Counted from the first letter of the stretch, positions 8,895 to 19,399 are shown. The stretch: DNA of 64,000 nt from Kolteria novifilia (GCA_007748055.1 CP036279.1:3596001-3660000), one strand, 5' to 3'. The notes: a model not told the origin generated them from the letters alone. Made by a program: numbers and translations.

Positions 8895-11045
8895 ATGAGT
8901 GATCCCCGCCCGCGTCGTGTCAACCTCCTCCTTTTGGGGATGGCCCTCACCCTCGCGCAAGCCCTGGGCGCCTGGGCCGCCGACGACTCCAAAGTGACGG
9001 AGGATCTTCAAGTCGGCGAAGCCCTTCCCGAAACGCGGTTAATGCTCTTCGTCGATGGTTCGGCTCTGGTTCGAGTCGAGGGCGAGGAGCATCGCCTCGG
9101 GCCAAGTGAGGTGGACAAGGAACTACCGCGTCTCCTGAAAGATCAGTCGAGACTTCTCCTGGAGATGGAGGACTGGAAGGGTTTCGAGCGTTTCGCCCGT
9201 CAACGTCTTGCCGGGCTCCATGATCTCGGCGTTCGCGAGATGGTCGCGCGTATCGAAGACAATGGTGAGGTGCGAACGCGCGTCTTTCCACTTCGCCCCC
9301 CTACTCTTGCCGATCGGGTTACCTCGAGCGACTCCTCGAAGAGAGCCGCGGCGCTGGATGAGGTCGCGGCGATGCTGGCGGCCGAGGATCCAAGTGACCA
9401 CGCCAAGGCGCTGCTCGCGTTGCGGCGAGCCAATCGCTATCGCTTCGATGGGTCGCGGTTTCTGTCCACCGTCCGCAAGTTCCTCGATGATGGCAATCAC
9501 GTCGATCTTTCCCTGCGAGTCCTCCCCGTCATCGGGGGCGACAAGAGCGATGTTCCCCGAGTTCTGACGTATGCCGACGCCCAGGATCCGCGTCTGCGGA
9601 TGTTGGTTCCCGGGGTGCTCTACGCCATCGATCCACAAGCGAGCGATGCGGCGATCTTCCCTGCCGTGGAGAAGCTTCTCCACGATGAGAACGGCGCGGT
9701 CGTCACCGCGACCTACAAGAGTCTTTGGGGCAAGCCGTCGACGCCCGCGATGGAGGAGCGTCTGGTCGAGCTGAGTCGGCATCCGACCAAGGGGCGGGAA
9801 GTCCTCTACTACGCCCTCGCCACGCGACCGTTGCTCCGTCGCGTGGTGGCCGAACGGCTGATCGAAGCGCTCGAACAGGCGAAGGGACCGTACCAACGTG
9901 CCGTATGGGGACTGCGGAAGCCGGCGACGGACGACGCTCATCCCCTTGTCGTCGATGGGTTGATCCGGGAGCTAGGCAAGCAGGTCGATTCACGGATGCG
10001 GCGTGAAGCGATCATGGGACTTCGCGCTCACGGAGGACCCAAGGCGATCGACGCCCTGAACGCGATCGCTTCAAATCCCAACGAGACCGAAACATCTCGT
10101 GGCGCCGCCACGGAGGCGTTAAAGCGGTTGGGCGCGCCGATCCCCGAACTCCATCGCGACCCGGCGGGTGTTGCCGCCGACCATGGCTCGTCCCAGAAGG
10201 AACTCTGGAAGCAACTCGCTCAATCGAACGATCCGCAGCTCAAGCGGCAAGCCCTGAAACAAGTGACGAGCATGCTCGAGCGTGACGCTCAGCGGGGCGC
10301 CGCGCTGCAAATCCTCGCGCAAGCCCATGATGCCGTCTTCGATCGCTCGTCCCTGATCCCCCTGGTCAAGCCGATGCTTTCGAGCGAGCAACCGCTCATT
10401 CGCGCCCGGGCGCTGCTCGCCCTGGCGACCATGGGGGACGATGCTCTCGATCGTGACTCGCTGAGCACGTTCGCAAAGGACGAGAGCCCCTTCGTTCGCG
10501 AGGCAGTGGCGAAGATCATCGTTCACGTCGATCCCAAGGCACAGGCCCCCTCGACCGCCAAGACCGTTGAAACACTGCTCAATGACGAGGATCGCGACGT
10601 GCTGCTCGCGATGATTCGCTCATCGTGGGGGTATCCCACCTCGCCGGCGGCGGAGAAACGGATGATCGAGCTGAGCTTCGACAGTCGCCTCGGCGATGAT
10701 GCGATCTACTACGCGCTCTCGACGCGTCCACTCATGCGTCCTCCCGTGGTCGAGCGGCTCGGAAGACTCATCGACGATACGCCCAGGCATCGTGGTCGAT
10801 CGATTTGGGGATTGAGCCACCACTCGGCCAGTGACGCGGCGCGCGATCTGGTCGTGACCGAACTCATCGACGTGATTGACGAGTCGGCCGACAGCTATGA
10901 TCGGGGCAATGCGATCGACGGGCTTGGATTCCGTGGGGGCGACAAGGCGAAAAAACGACTTGAGGAGATCCTCGACTCGCCCGACGAGTCGGCATGGGCG
11001 AAGGAGAGAGCCCGTCAGGCACTGGGGAAGTCCAACGACCAATGA
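8895..11045 (+). CDS. Exported HEAT-repeat protein with internal duplication
   Basis: 716 aa with a signal peptide (residues 1-28, ending LGAWA). From about residue 130 it consists of HEAT-like helical pairs. Two long blocks are related: the first begins around LLHDENGAVVTATYKSLWG and the second around LLNDEDRDVLLAMIRSSWG. Both continue with YYALxTRPL and a xxWGL motif, so a segment of about 150 residues was duplicated. HEAT proteins act as binding scaffolds; no catalytic motif is visible. GGAG lies six bases before the ATG. It follows the sulfatase by 72 bp on the same strand and may be co-transcribed. Confidence 0.75.
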   Translation: MSDPRPRRVNLLLLGMALTLAQALGAWAADDSKVTEDLQVGEALPETRLMLFVDGSALVRVEGEEHRLGPSEVDKELPRLLKDQSRLLLEMEDWKGFERFARQRLAGLHDLGVREMVARIEDNGEVRTRVFPLRPPTLADRVTSSDSSKRAAALDEVAAMLAAEDPSDHAKALLALRRANRYRFDGSRFLSTVRKFLDDGNHVDLSLRVLPVIGGDKSDVPRVLTYADAQDPRLRMLVPGVLYAIDPQASDAAIFPAVEKLLHDENGAVVTATYKSLWGKPSTPAMEERLVELSRHPTKGREVLYYALATRPLLRRVVAERLIEALEQAKGPYQRAVWGLRKPATDDAHPLVVDGLIRELGKQVDSRMRREAIMGLRAHGGPKAIDALNAIASNPNETETSRGAATEALKRLGAPIPELHRDPAGVAADHGSSQKELWKQLAQSNDPQLKRQALKQVTSMLERDAQRGAALQILAQAHDAVFDRSSLIPLVKPMLSSEQPLIRARALLALATMGDDALDRDSLSTFAKDESPFVREAVAKIIVHVDPKAQAPSTAKTVETLLNDEDRDVLLAMIRSSWGYPTSPAAEKRMIELSFDSRLGDDAIYYALSTRPLMRPPVVERLGRLIDDTPRHRGRSIWGLSHHSASDAARDLVVTELIDVIDESADSYDRGNAIDGLGFRGGDKAKKRLEEILDSPDESAWAKERARQALGKSNDQ

Positions 11046-11076
11046 CCGCCGGAGATCGCTGGGGACGGCGCAAGCA

Positions 11077-12438
11077 TCATCCCGCGTCGCGGCGCCGGAA
11101 GCGATCGAGCATCACCGCTCCCAGAATGACGACGCCCAACACCACTTTCTGCGTGTAGCTCTCCACGTTGGTGAGATTCATTCCATTCTGAATCACCGCG
11201 ATGATGAACGCGCCGGTCAACGTTCCCATGATTCGCCCTTCCCCACCCGCGAGGGACGTTCCGCCAACGACGACGGCGGCGATCACGCTGAGTTCGTACA
11301 TGAGGCCGTACTTGGGATCGCCACTCTTGAAGCGTGACATCATGATGATCCCCGCGAGACCCGCGAGCGCCCCGCAGAGTACGTAGACCGAGACGATCAC
11401 CCGCTTGACGGGAACCCCCGAGAGTCGCGCCGCTTCGATATTGCCGCCGACGGCATAGACGTGTCGTCCGAAAACCGTCCGCGTCATGACGACGTGAGCG
11501 ACGACGTAGAGCCCGATCATCAGTAGGATGGTGTTCGGGATGCCGAGGGTGGTGCCGCGATCGAATTGGAGAATCGCGTCGGGAATCTCATTGATCGACT
11601 GGCCATCCGCGAGGATGTACGCCAGTCCGCTCGCGATCAGCATCATCGCGAGGGTGCCGATGAAGGGTGGGATCGCGAAGAGCGTGATCATCAGCCCGGT
11701 GAGGAGGCCCGACGCCGCGCACACGATGATCCCGCCGAGTGAGCAGACGACTAGCGCCGTGGTCGTCGCGGTCGATCCTCCCGCCGCGTCTCGAAGGAGA
11801 AGCGCGGCGGCGACGGCCGAGAGCGCGATGAGACTGCCGACCGAGAGATCGATCCCTCCGGTGATGATCACCATGGTCATGCCGATCGCGATGATGGCGA
11901 TCACCGCGATCTGATTGGCGATATTGAGAAGGTTGTCGGTCTTGAGAAAGTTGGGCCAATAGTAGCCCTGAGGCTGAAAGACCCGCACCTCCTTGAGGTG
12001 GGGAAACTGCTCGCCAAGCTGGGCGATGAGCCCCCAAGAGGCGGTCGTCTCCGTGCACGCGATCGCGCCGAGTTTGCCGGAAGAGGCCGCGATTCGCTCC
12101 AGGGCCCGGCGCGCATCGGAGGGGCGACCCTGGACCAACCCGGCGACCGTGAGCCCCTGTTCCTCGAGTTCATCGCCGAGCGTCTCGGCGAACTCCGTTT
12201 CCGTCCGGCCCTGTTGGACGACGATGAGCACCGAGGCCTTCGGCAGTGTTTCGCCCGCGACCAGGTCCGCCAACGAGCGGGCCGCCTCCGGTCCGGTGGG
12301 ATGCTGTTCGGCCCACGTCGCGACACTGAAATAAAGACACAGTCCGACGAGAACGACGAGCATGCCGTGCTCGCCCAGCCCTCCAAAGAACGAACGTTTC
12401 GGTCTCTTGATCTGCATCCTGAGGTTCCATCTCGTCAT
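11077..12438 (-). CDS. Ribose-type sugar ABC transporter permease with periplasmic insert
   Basis: 453 aa, about 110 residues longer than typical RbsC-type permeases. After the first membrane helix (about 26-43) there is an alpha/beta-looking insert (about 50-155: ASVLIVVQQGRTETEFAETL, then GKLGAIACTETTASWGLIAQ) that resembles half of a periplasmic sugar-binding domain. The canonical permease follows from about 165: IAIGMTMVIITGGIDLSVGS, then VYAVGGNIEAARLSGVPVKR. Its start overlaps the end of the ATPase gene by four bases (ATGA), so the two are coupled. The substrate is probably a sugar but cannot be fixed from sequence. Confidence 0.85.
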   Translation of the reverse strand: MTRWNLRMQIKRPKRSFFGGLGEHGMLVVLVGLCLYFSVATWAEQHPTGPEAARSLADLVAGETLPKASVLIVVQQGRTETEFAETLGDELEEQGLTVAGLVQGRPSDARRALERIAASSGKLGAIACTETTASWGLIAQLGEQFPHLKEVRVFQPQGYYWPNFLKTDNLLNIANQIAVIAIIAIGMTMVIITGGIDLSVGSLIALSAVAAALLLRDAAGGSTATTTALVVCSLGGIIVCAASGLLTGLMITLFAIPPFIGTLAMMLIASGLAYILADGQSINEIPDAILQFDRGTTLGIPNTILLMIGLYVVAHVVMTRTVFGRHVYAVGGNIEAARLSGVPVKRVIVSVYVLCGALAGLAGIIMMSRFKSGDPKYGLMYELSVIAAVVVGGTSLAGGEGRIMGTLTGAFIIAVIQNGMNLTNVESYTQKVVLGVVILGAVMLDRFRRRDAG

Positions 12439-13964
12439 CGTGACGTTGGATTTCCGAAAGCCGCTGGCGACGTCACGGCCAGCGCCATGATCTGTTCCTG
12501 CGTTGCCGAGGTGACGTCGTCAATTTCGCCGACAATGCTGCCGCCGTGCATCACGAGAATGCGATCGGCCATGCCGAGGACCTCGGGGAGTTCGCTCGAG
12601 ATCATCAGGATCGACTTGCCGGTCTCGACCAAGCGATTCATCAGTTCGTAGATCTCGAACTTCGCCCCCACGTCGATCCCGCGCGTCGGCTCATCGAAAA
12701 TGACTACCTCCGAATTGGTCTCCAGCCACTTCGCCAAGACGACCTTCTGCTGGTTGCCTCCGGAGAGCGTTTTCGCGAGGACACTGGGGTGGGCAAGCTT
12801 GATTCCCAACTGATCGACATAGCTTGCGAACCGGGTTCGTTGCCGGTTCGGGAGGACGAAACCGAGCCGGCTCAAGCTCGGGAGATTGGGAAGCGTGAAG
12901 TTCTCCAGCACCGACTGGCCCAAGACGAGTCCCTGGTCCTTGCGATCTTCGGTCAAGAGACAGATCCCGGCGCGGATCGCGTCCGCTGGACGACGCAGCC
13001 TCAGAGGTTTTCCGTCGAGAGAGACGGAGCCGCTCTCGGCGCGATCGGCGCCGAAGATCAGTCGCGCGGTTTCGGTGCGTCCGGCCCCCACCAGGCCGGT
13101 GAGCGCTACCAGTTCGCCCCGGCGGATGTCGAAGGAGACCTCACGAACGGTGTCGCCGCGCGAGAGCTTGCGGACCACAAGCCGCGGTTCGGCGATCGAG
13201 ACCGAACGCTTGGGAAACTCGTTCTCCAGCGCGCGTCCGACCATCATTTCGATCAGTTCGTCGCGAGAGACTTCCCCGATCGGCTTGGCCCCGACCCGTT
13301 CCCCGTCACGCATGACCAAGACGCGATCGGCGATCGCGAAGATTTCGTCCAACCGATGGCTGACGTAGATGACGCCGATTCCCTGCTCCTTGAGTTCGCG
13401 AATGATCGCGAAGAGCGACTCGACTTCATGGGGCGTGAGGGTGGCGCTCGGCTCGTCCATGACGATGATGCGGGAGCGAAGCGCCAGGGCCTTGGCGATC
13501 TCGACCGCTTGTTGTTGGGCGATTGAGAGCTGACGGCATGGTTTGTCCAGATCGACCAAGACGCCAATTCGGTCAAAGAGCTGCTTCGCGCGGCGCCGCT
13601 CGTCGCGACCATGGATGAAACCGGCGGTCGCGGGCTCTTGTCCGAGGAAGATGTTCTCCCGCGCGCTCAGGGCGGGGATCAGGTTGAACTCCTGGTAGAT
13701 GACCGCGATGCCGGCTTGCTGGGACTCGACGGGAGAGGTGATCTCACGCTCGGTCCCCTCGATCGTGATCGTCCCCGCGTCGGGCGCGATCGCACCGCCG
13801 AGGATCTTGATGAGGGTGCTCTTGCCCGCGCCATTCTCGCCCAAGAGCGCCACGACTTCCCCGGCCTGCAACTCGAGGTCGACGCCTCGAAGGGCGCGCA
13901 CGCCCGGAAACGATTTCTCGATCCCGGCGATGCGCAGTCGTGGTGCTTGGGTCGCTTCGATCAT
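12435..13964 (-). CDS. Sugar ABC transporter ATP-binding protein, RbsA/MglA type (two NBDs)
   Basis: 509 aa from ATG 13964; an upstream in-frame start at 14012 would add sixteen unconserved residues. The first domain has Walker A GENGAGKSTL, signature LSIAQQQAVEIAKAL and Walker B IIVMDEPSATL. The second has the degenerate P-loop GLVGAGRTETARLIFG typical of this family, signature LSGGNQQKVVLAKWL and Walker B VVIFDEPTRGIDVG. It powers the adjacent permease. Gene order on the minus strand is binding protein, ATPase, permease. No kinase or regulator gene is attached. Confidence 0.9.
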   Translation of the reverse strand: MIEATQAPRLRIAGIEKSFPGVRALRGVDLELQAGEVVALLGENGAGKSTLIKILGGAIAPDAGTITIEGTEREITSPVESQQAGIAVIYQEFNLIPALSARENIFLGQEPATAGFIHGRDERRRAKQLFDRIGVLVDLDKPCRQLSIAQQQAVEIAKALALRSRIIVMDEPSATLTPHEVESLFAIIRELKEQGIGVIYVSHRLDEIFAIADRVLVMRDGERVGAKPIGEVSRDELIEMMVGRALENEFPKRSVSIAEPRLVVRKLSRGDTVREVSFDIRRGELVALTGLVGAGRTETARLIFGADRAESGSVSLDGKPLRLRRPADAIRAGICLLTEDRKDQGLVLGQSVLENFTLPNLPSLSRLGFVLPNRQRTRFASYVDQLGIKLAHPSVLAKTLSGGNQQKVVLAKWLETNSEVVIFDEPTRGIDVGAKFEIYELMNRLVETGKSILMISSELPEVLGMADRILVMHGGSIVGEIDDVTSATQEQIMALAVTSPAAFGNPTSR

Positions 13965-14078
13965 GACGATCCGATGATGGAGTCTGGCGCTGTCGTGGCG
14001 CGTCCCGTCCACTGACTTCGGGCGCCGCTGGCCGCTGGTTCGCCAGTGAGGTTGGTTCCCCCGTTCGTCGGCCGGGTT

Positions 14079-15056
14079 CTATGGTTCAACACGTCTCGAT
14101 GAGTCGAGGGAGTTATCCTGTCGGGCGTCTTCTTTCCGGTAAAGGGCGGTTTCGATCAACTGCTCGGGGGGAACCTCTTCGCCGTTGAAGTAGCGGACAA
14201 TCGAGTCCATCGTCATCGCGCCGATCTTGTCGGGAAACTGAATCGGGTCGGCATAGATCTTCCCTTCCTTGATCGCTTGCTTGCCCATCGGCTGGCCGTC
14301 GAACCCGACGATGGTGACCTCGTCGGCCTTGCCCGCTTTTTCGAGAGCTGCCCGGGCGCCGAGCGCGGAGGGATCGTTGATCGCGAAGATCCCCTTCACC
14401 CCTGGATGAGCTTGCAGAGCGTCCTCGGTCGTCTTGTAGCCTTGTGCCTTCTTGCCGTCACCGGGAAGTTCCGCCACGATGTCGATCGTCCCCTCGGTTC
14501 GTCCCTTGTTGTACTCGGCGATCGCCTCCTTGAAGCCGTCGACGCGTAGGATGCACGACTCGGCTTGCTTGAAGTCGAGGACGACGACTTGGCCCCCCTC
14601 TTCCCCGAGAGCCTCGATCATCGCTTGGGCGGCTTGCTTGCCGCCGCCGAAGTTGTCGGTGGCGATGTGGGAGACGACCTCGGCCTCGGGAGCCAGACAC
14701 GCGATGTCGGCCGTGAAGACCGGGATTCCCTTCTGGTTCGCCTCTTGAATCGCCGGTCCGATCGACTTGGAGTCGCATGGGCACAGGACGATGGCCGAGA
14801 CTCCCTTGACGATGAAGTCCTTGACTTGGGCTTGCTGCTTGGCGACGTCGTACTCGCCACTGGTCACGATGACATCATAGCCCCGCTCGGCGGCGTCCGC
14901 CTTGATCGTGTCGGCGATCACCTTGAAGAACGGATTGGTCAGTGTCAAGACGGAGACCCCAATCGTGCCCCGCTCGCCGGTCCCCCCTGATTGGCCGCAC
15001 CCGAGGGCCAGGAAGGCCAGCAGCACCGTCGTGGTCGTCCACCGAGTCAGTCTCAT
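14079..15056 (-). CDS. Sugar ABC transporter substrate-binding lipoprotein, RbsB type
   Basis: 325 aa. The N-terminus has a lipobox (LLAFLALGCGQ), so the protein is anchored as a lipoprotein. The periplasmic-binding fold starts GTIGVSVLTLTNPFFKVIADTI and includes IVLCPCDSKSIGPAIQEANQ, ATDNFGGGKQAAQAM and IFAINDPSALGARAALEKAG, all typical of the ribose/galactose binding-protein family (Peripla_BP_4). ATG 15056 is chosen because it gives a proper lipoprotein signal; the frame stays open upstream to 15257. It heads the transport operon and is separated from the ATPase gene by 114 bp. Confidence 0.9.
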   Translation of the reverse strand: MRLTRWTTTTVLLAFLALGCGQSGGTGERGTIGVSVLTLTNPFFKVIADTIKADAAERGYDVIVTSGEYDVAKQQAQVKDFIVKGVSAIVLCPCDSKSIGPAIQEANQKGIPVFTADIACLAPEAEVVSHIATDNFGGGKQAAQAMIEALGEEGGQVVVLDFKQAESCILRVDGFKEAIAEYNKGRTEGTIDIVAELPGDGKKAQGYKTTEDALQAHPGVKGIFAINDPSALGARAALEKAGKADEVTIVGFDGQPMGKQAIKEGKIYADPIQFPDKIGAMTMDSIVRYFNGEEVPPEQLIETALYRKEDARQDNSLDSSRRVEP

Positions 15057-15324
15057 CGCCGCGGTTCCCGTCGTCTGTGAAGATGTGCGGCACCACGCCC
15101 GCGAGCCGAACGTCGTCGGCTGGCGAAGTGCCCGATCACCCAAGCCTCCCCACAGGATAAACACCTCGGGGCGACTTGGGGACGCTTTCTCCAGGAAACG
15201 GGGAAACTCGCCGATCCTCATTCGACGTCGCACGGCGTGAAGAGCGCAACGCGGCAAGGTTCAAGAAATGACGATCCCCACGACGAGCGTGGGGACGATG
15301 GCCTCGGCAGATGGAGGTCGTTCG

Positions 15325-15375
15325 CCCAAGGGTCACGGTCCTTGGGAGTGGCCCCAAGGGTCACGGTCCTTGGGA
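15325..15375. terminator. Tandem duplicated hairpin at the end of the 15.4-kb gene
   Basis: CCCAAGGGTCACGGTCCTTG plus GGA occurs twice (15325-15347 and 15353-15375), period 28. Each copy folds as a stem CCCAAGG/CCTTGGG with an eight-base loop. The right copy contains the TGA stop of the minus-strand gene (15361), so on that strand the hairpins overlap and follow the stop, as expected for a terminator. There is no clear U-tract. Confidence 0.5.
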
Positions 15376-15822
15376 AACGATCATCCCGGCATTCATGCAG
15401 ATCTCGTCGGCGGCCCGCAGGTAGGTCTCGCGACTGAGGAGCTTGGCGGTGTTGTCGCTGTAGAGCTGCAGGTCCTGCGACGTTTCGACGTCGAGCACTT
15501 CACTTCGCATCCGAATGGCCTTGCGAGCGAGGAGGTTGACGTCGTCGGCCTTAAGAGTCAACTGGTCGAGCGACTCGAGCTGAAGGTGCGCTCCGGAGAG
15601 ACGAATCATCGGTCCCTGCTGCGTGAGGTCGATCGTCACTTCGACGGCGCCGTTGGGAGCGATCACTTCCAGGTGATCCTTGTCGCCCTGCGTGCGAATC
15701 GTGACGCAGCGGCCCGACGCGAGCGAGGCTTCCTCGACGATCTTCGACGCCGTTAGGCTCGAATCGTTCAGGTTTTGGGGAGGCGATGTCTTCGGGGCGG
15801 CCGTGGTTTGCGATTCAGCCAT
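15361..15822 (-). CDS. Conserved-looking protein with predicted beta-helix/spike-like C-terminus
   Basis: 153 aa from ATG 15822; an upstream in-frame start at 15891 would add 23 residues. The first 40 residues are Ser/Thr/Pro-rich. The remainder has short alternating strands with regular hydrophobics (VEVTIDLTQQGPMIRLSG, LTLKADDVNLLARKAIRM, DLQLYSDNTAKLLS) that resemble the beta-helical tail of VgrG/gp5-type or DUF3540-like proteins. The similarity is by eye and weak. No other secretion or phage-tail gene is adjacent. It ends inside a duplicated hairpin. Function unknown. Confidence 0.6.
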   Translation of the reverse strand: MAESQTTAAPKTSPPQNLNDSSLTASKIVEEASLASGRCVTIRTQGDKDHLEVIAPNGAVEVTIDLTQQGPMIRLSGAHLQLESLDQLTLKADDVNLLARKAIRMRSEVLDVETSQDLQLYSDNTAKLLSRETYLRAADEICMNAGMIVSQGP

Positions 15823-16187
15823 AGTCTCATTCCCGGAATAGGGTGGCGGTGCTGATACCCTACTGTACGCAATCGCACGAAAAAGCGCCAAGTCATCACC
15901 CGGAGAAATTCATTCCCGCGATCCCCGGCCGTCCGGCAAGTTGTTTTCGCAAGCATCGCGCATTCGGTGTATCTTGGCGTCATGTTCGTCGGAGATGCGG
16001 GGCCTAATGCTCTGTTCCAACTCGAAGTTGGTGTTCGTGCACCCCTAACCCTTCGGTACTGGCTGACAAGAAGCCAGTCGCATCCCAAAAGTAGGATGGA
16101 CCAGTGCACTATTCGCTGTCGACGCGGGGCGTCTCGGGCAAATCGGCTTGGATTCGACAGCCTTGGAGGTGGGGACAAACGACTCTC
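15823..16187. other. Intergenic region with one REP-type half-site
   Basis: 365 bp between divergent genes. CTGGCTGACAAGAAGCCAGT at 16059-16078 is a member of the CTGGCTG...AGCCAGT family. GGAGG at 16165-16169 is about 18 bases from the chosen start of the next gene, too far to be a convincing ribosome site. Nothing else recognised. Confidence 0.5.
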
Positions 16188-17633
16188 ATGAACGCAATGC
16201 TTCCTTGCTTGGCGACAGCCCTGGCCATCTTGACGCTGACGAATGTCGGACGGAGCGACTCCCCACCGAACATCCTGATCATTTCGATTGATGACCTGAA
16301 CGACTGGACCGGCTGTCTAGGTGGACATCCGCAGGCCAAGACTCCCAACATCGACCGCTTGGCCCAGCGGGGCACTCTCTTCCGCAACGCCCACTGCCAG
16401 GCACCGATCTGTACGCCCTCGCGAGCGTCCCTGCTCTCCGGGCTCTACCCGTCGACGACGGGGCTCTACTTCCTCCAGCCGGGACTCGAGGCCTCGAAGA
16501 TCGCCACCCGTCGCCCCAATCTGTTGCAACAGTTCGCCAAGGTGGGCTACCGCACGATGGGGGCGGGCAAGTTCGTTCACGGCAACGACAAAGCCAAGTA
16601 CTACGACGAGTATGGCGGCGGCATGGGTGGCTTCGGCCCCCGTCCGAAGGAGAAGCTCTCCTACCCCGAGGGGCATCCTCTGTGGGATTGGGGCGCCTAT
16701 CCGGAGGACGAGGCGGAGATGCCCGACACCAAGGTCGCCGACTGGGTCATTGGTAAACTGGAGTCGAAGCAGTCCGAGCCCTTCCTGCTCGTGGCCGGCT
16801 TCTGGCGTCCCCACGTGCCGATGTTCGCACCGCCCAAGTACTTTGAGGACTTTCCGCTCGACGAGATCGAAGTTCCCGAAGTCCTCACGAGCGATCGCGA
16901 CGACTTGTCGGCCTACGCCAAGGCCCTGACGATCGGGTTACCCGCGCCCCGTCACGAGTGGTTTCTCGAGAACGACGGCTGGAAAGGGGCGGTCCAGTCC
17001 TACCTCGCGAGTGTCGCCTTCGTCGACCACTGCGTCGGGCGGGTGCTCGACGCCCTCGACAAGAGCCCCTATCGCGACAACACGATCGTGGTCCTCTTTT
17101 CCGACCACGGTTGGCATCTGGGCGAAAAGGCACGCTGGGCCAAGCGATCTCTGTGGAACGACGGCATCCACGTGCCTCTCATCATCGCCGCCCCGGGACA
17201 GAAGAGCCGCCAAGTCAGCGATCGCCCCGCCGGACTGATCGACATCTTTCCGACGCTGCTCGAACTGACCGGCCAACCGGCTCGCGAGGACCTCGAGGGC
17301 AAGAGCCTCGTTCCCCTGCTCGTCGATCCGGACGCCATCTGGGACCGCCCGATCCTGACGACCTTCGGCCCGAACAATCACTCGCTCCGCTCGACGCGTT
17401 GGCACTACCTCCGCTACGCCGACGGCAGCGAAGAGCTTTACGATCACGACCACGATCCTCACGAGTGGCACAACCTCGCCGCCGAGCCCCAGCACGCCGC
17501 GGTCATCTCGAGGATGCGCGCCGCCCTCCCCACAATCAACGCCGCTCCCATCCTCGGCAAGAACCCTCCCTGGGAGGTCAAAGCCTGGCGCGAGGCGGAG
17601 ACGTTGCGAAAGATCGACCAGACGGGGACGTGA
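16188..17633 (+). CDS. Exported sulfatase, iduronate-2-sulfatase-like
   Basis: 481 aa with a signal peptide (residues 1-23, ending NVGRSDS). The core begins [20 protein letters not shown] with paired metal-binding aspartates. The formylglycine motif is C75-T-P-S-R79. The segments [20 protein letters not shown] and [20 protein letters not shown] match the iduronate-2-sulfatase branch. Substrates of that branch include uronate-2-sulfates of glycosaminoglycan-like polymers. A second sulfatase of the same branch follows 64 bp downstream, so the two probably form one unit. The frame is open upstream to 16104, but the start at 16188 gives the signal peptide. Confidence 0.9.
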   Translation: MNAMLPCLATALAILTLTNVGRSDSPPNILIISIDDLNDWTGCLGGHPQAKTPNIDRLAQRGTLFRNAHCQAPICTPSRASLLSGLYPSTTGLYFLQPGLEASKIATRRPNLLQQFAKVGYRTMGAGKFVHGNDKAKYYDEYGGGMGGFGPRPKEKLSYPEGHPLWDWGAYPEDEAEMPDTKVADWVIGKLESKQSEPFLLVAGFWRPHVPMFAPPKYFEDFPLDEIEVPEVLTSDRDDLSAYAKALTIGLPAPRHEWFLENDGWKGAVQSYLASVAFVDHCVGRVLDALDKSPYRDNTIVVLFSDHGWHLGEKARWAKRSLWNDGIHVPLIIAAPGQKSRQVSDRPAGLIDIFPTLLELTGQPAREDLEGKSLVPLLVDPDAIWDRPILTTFGPNNHSLRSTRWHYLRYADGSEELYDHDHDPHEWHNLAAEPQHAAVISRMRAALPTINAAPILGKNPPWEVKAWREAETLRKIDQTGT

Positions 17634-17697
17634 GTGCTTCCACTCGCCGAGTTCGCTTGTCGAAACCTCTCGGATGATTTCAGCAAAGGCCTTATTG

Positions 17698-19158
17698 ATG
17701 CGAACCCTTCACCCCGCCTCTTGGTTGATCGCCTGCTTATCGACTCTTCTCGTCGTTCCCGCTCCCTCCTCCCGCGCCGGCGAACCCGAATGGAACGTCC
17801 TCTTTGTCGCGGCGGATGATCTGGGGAACGTGCTGGGAAAGTCGCGGCCGGAGGGGCTGAGGACGCCGAATCTCGATCGGCTGGCGAAGCGGGGGACGTT
17901 CTTCGAGCGGGCGTATTGCCAGATCCCTCTGTGCAACCCGAGCCGGGCGTCGGTCATGACGGGACTCCGGCCGGACGCGACCACCGTCTACGATCTCGAT
18001 CGCCACTTCCGGGACCAGTTGCGCGATGCCGTCACCCTGCCCCAACTCTTCAGGCAGCATGGCTGGTTCGCGGCGCGAGTCGGCAAGATCTACCACTACG
18101 ACGTCCCGCGTGGCATCGGTACCAACGGCTTGGACGACAAACCCTCGTGGGACCTGGTCGTCAATCCCAAGGGCCGCGACGTCACCGAGGAAGCGAAGAT
18201 CACCAACCCAACCCCGCACAAACCGGTCAGCGCGGCGATGAGTTGGCTGGCCGCCGGCGGGAGCGATGACGAGCAGACCGACGGCATGATCGCCACCGAG
18301 GCGATTCGGTTGTTGGAGAACCTTGCGGACCGCCCCTTCTTTCTCGGCGTCGGGTTCTTTCGGCCGCACACCCCTTACGTGGCGCCGAAGAAGTACTTCA
18401 ATATGTATCCGCTCGAGTCGATCCGGCTGCCCGACATCCCGTCCGACGATCGCGATGACATCCCCCAGGCGGCGATCCCGCACAACATCCCGAAGCCGAA
18501 CTACGGCTTGCCAGACGAGGATCTTCGCAAGTCACTGCAAGCGTACTACGCCAGCGTCAGCTTCCTCGATGCCCAGATCGGGCGGGTGCTCGATGCCGTC
18601 GATCGGCTTGGTCTCAGAGAACGGACGATCGTCGTCTTCTGGAGCGATCACGGCTATCACCTCGGGGAGCATGGCCTTTGGCAAAAGCGGACGCTCTTCG
18701 ACGAATCGGCCCGTTCCCCGCTGATCATCGACTGGCCAGCGGCCAAGTCTCATGGCGTTCCCTGCCAGCGGGTGGTCGAGTTTGTCGACATCTACCCGAC
18801 GGTGGTCGATCTGGTCGGCTTGTCGATTCCCGAGGACCTCGATGGCCGGAGCCTTCGGCCCTTGCTGGAGGATCCCGAGCGAACCTGGGACGGGGTGGCG
18901 TTCACGCAGATCCTCCGTCCCGGCAAGCAGAAACCGATCATGGGCAGAGCCGTCACTACCGACCGTTGGCGCTACGCGGAGTGGGAAGAGGGACGCCAGG
19001 GTCGTGAACTCTACGACCACGAAACCGACCCGCGTGAGCTGACCAACCTCGCGGACGCTCCCGAGCACCAGAACAAGACCAAACGGCTTCGACGCCTCTT
19101 TTCGGAGAAGGCCCGAGGCAACAACCCCGAGACCCCCGTGATACGATCGCGACTGTAG
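17698..19158 (+). CDS. Exported sulfatase, iduronate-2-sulfatase-like
   Basis: 486 aa with a signal peptide (residues 1-27, ending SSRAGEP). The core begins [20 protein letters not shown] and the formylglycine motif is C79-N-P-S-R83. [20 protein letters not shown] and [20 protein letters not shown] place it beside the previous sulfatase in the iduronate-2-sulfatase-like branch. The two proteins share layout but differ throughout, so this is not a recent duplication. ATG 17674 would add eight residues. It is followed by an MFS transporter gene that might import released sugars; that link is inference from position. Confidence 0.9.
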   Translation: MRTLHPASWLIACLSTLLVVPAPSSRAGEPEWNVLFVAADDLGNVLGKSRPEGLRTPNLDRLAKRGTFFERAYCQIPLCNPSRASVMTGLRPDATTVYDLDRHFRDQLRDAVTLPQLFRQHGWFAARVGKIYHYDVPRGIGTNGLDDKPSWDLVVNPKGRDVTEEAKITNPTPHKPVSAAMSWLAAGGSDDEQTDGMIATEAIRLLENLADRPFFLGVGFFRPHTPYVAPKKYFNMYPLESIRLPDIPSDDRDDIPQAAIPHNIPKPNYGLPDEDLRKSLQAYYASVSFLDAQIGRVLDAVDRLGLRERTIVVFWSDHGYHLGEHGLWQKRTLFDESARSPLIIDWPAAKSHGVPCQRVVEFVDIYPTVVDLVGLSIPEDLDGRSLRPLLEDPERTWDGVAFTQILRPGKQKPIMGRAVTTDRWRYAEWEEGRQGRELYDHETDPRELTNLADAPEHQNKTKRLRRLFSEKARGNNPETPVIRSRL

Positions 19159-19399
19159 TCCTTTCGACATCATTCCTGTTCCGGAACCACTGACATGGGT
19201 GCCAGTTCTGGGTGCCAAGCTCACGCCTGCGTGGGCATGCTCAAAGGATCACCGTCAACGCGTGGGAACGGCATCTATCAAGGAAAGTCGATCGATCTAG
19301 AAGGAAAGCACTCCGGCGGCGAACTTCACCTGGCGATCGAACGAGAGCCCTATATCCTGACGCTGGGACGACCTTCTCCCATGGGCCTATGAGCACGGC
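19159..19399. other. Intergenic region with a REP-type palindrome
   Basis: Contains GGGTGCCAAGCTCACGCCTG then CGTGGGCATG (19210-19239), a member of the GGTGCCATGCCCACG...CGTGGGCATG family. Short frames here have no ribosome site and encode only repeat sequence. No gene called. Confidence 0.55.
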
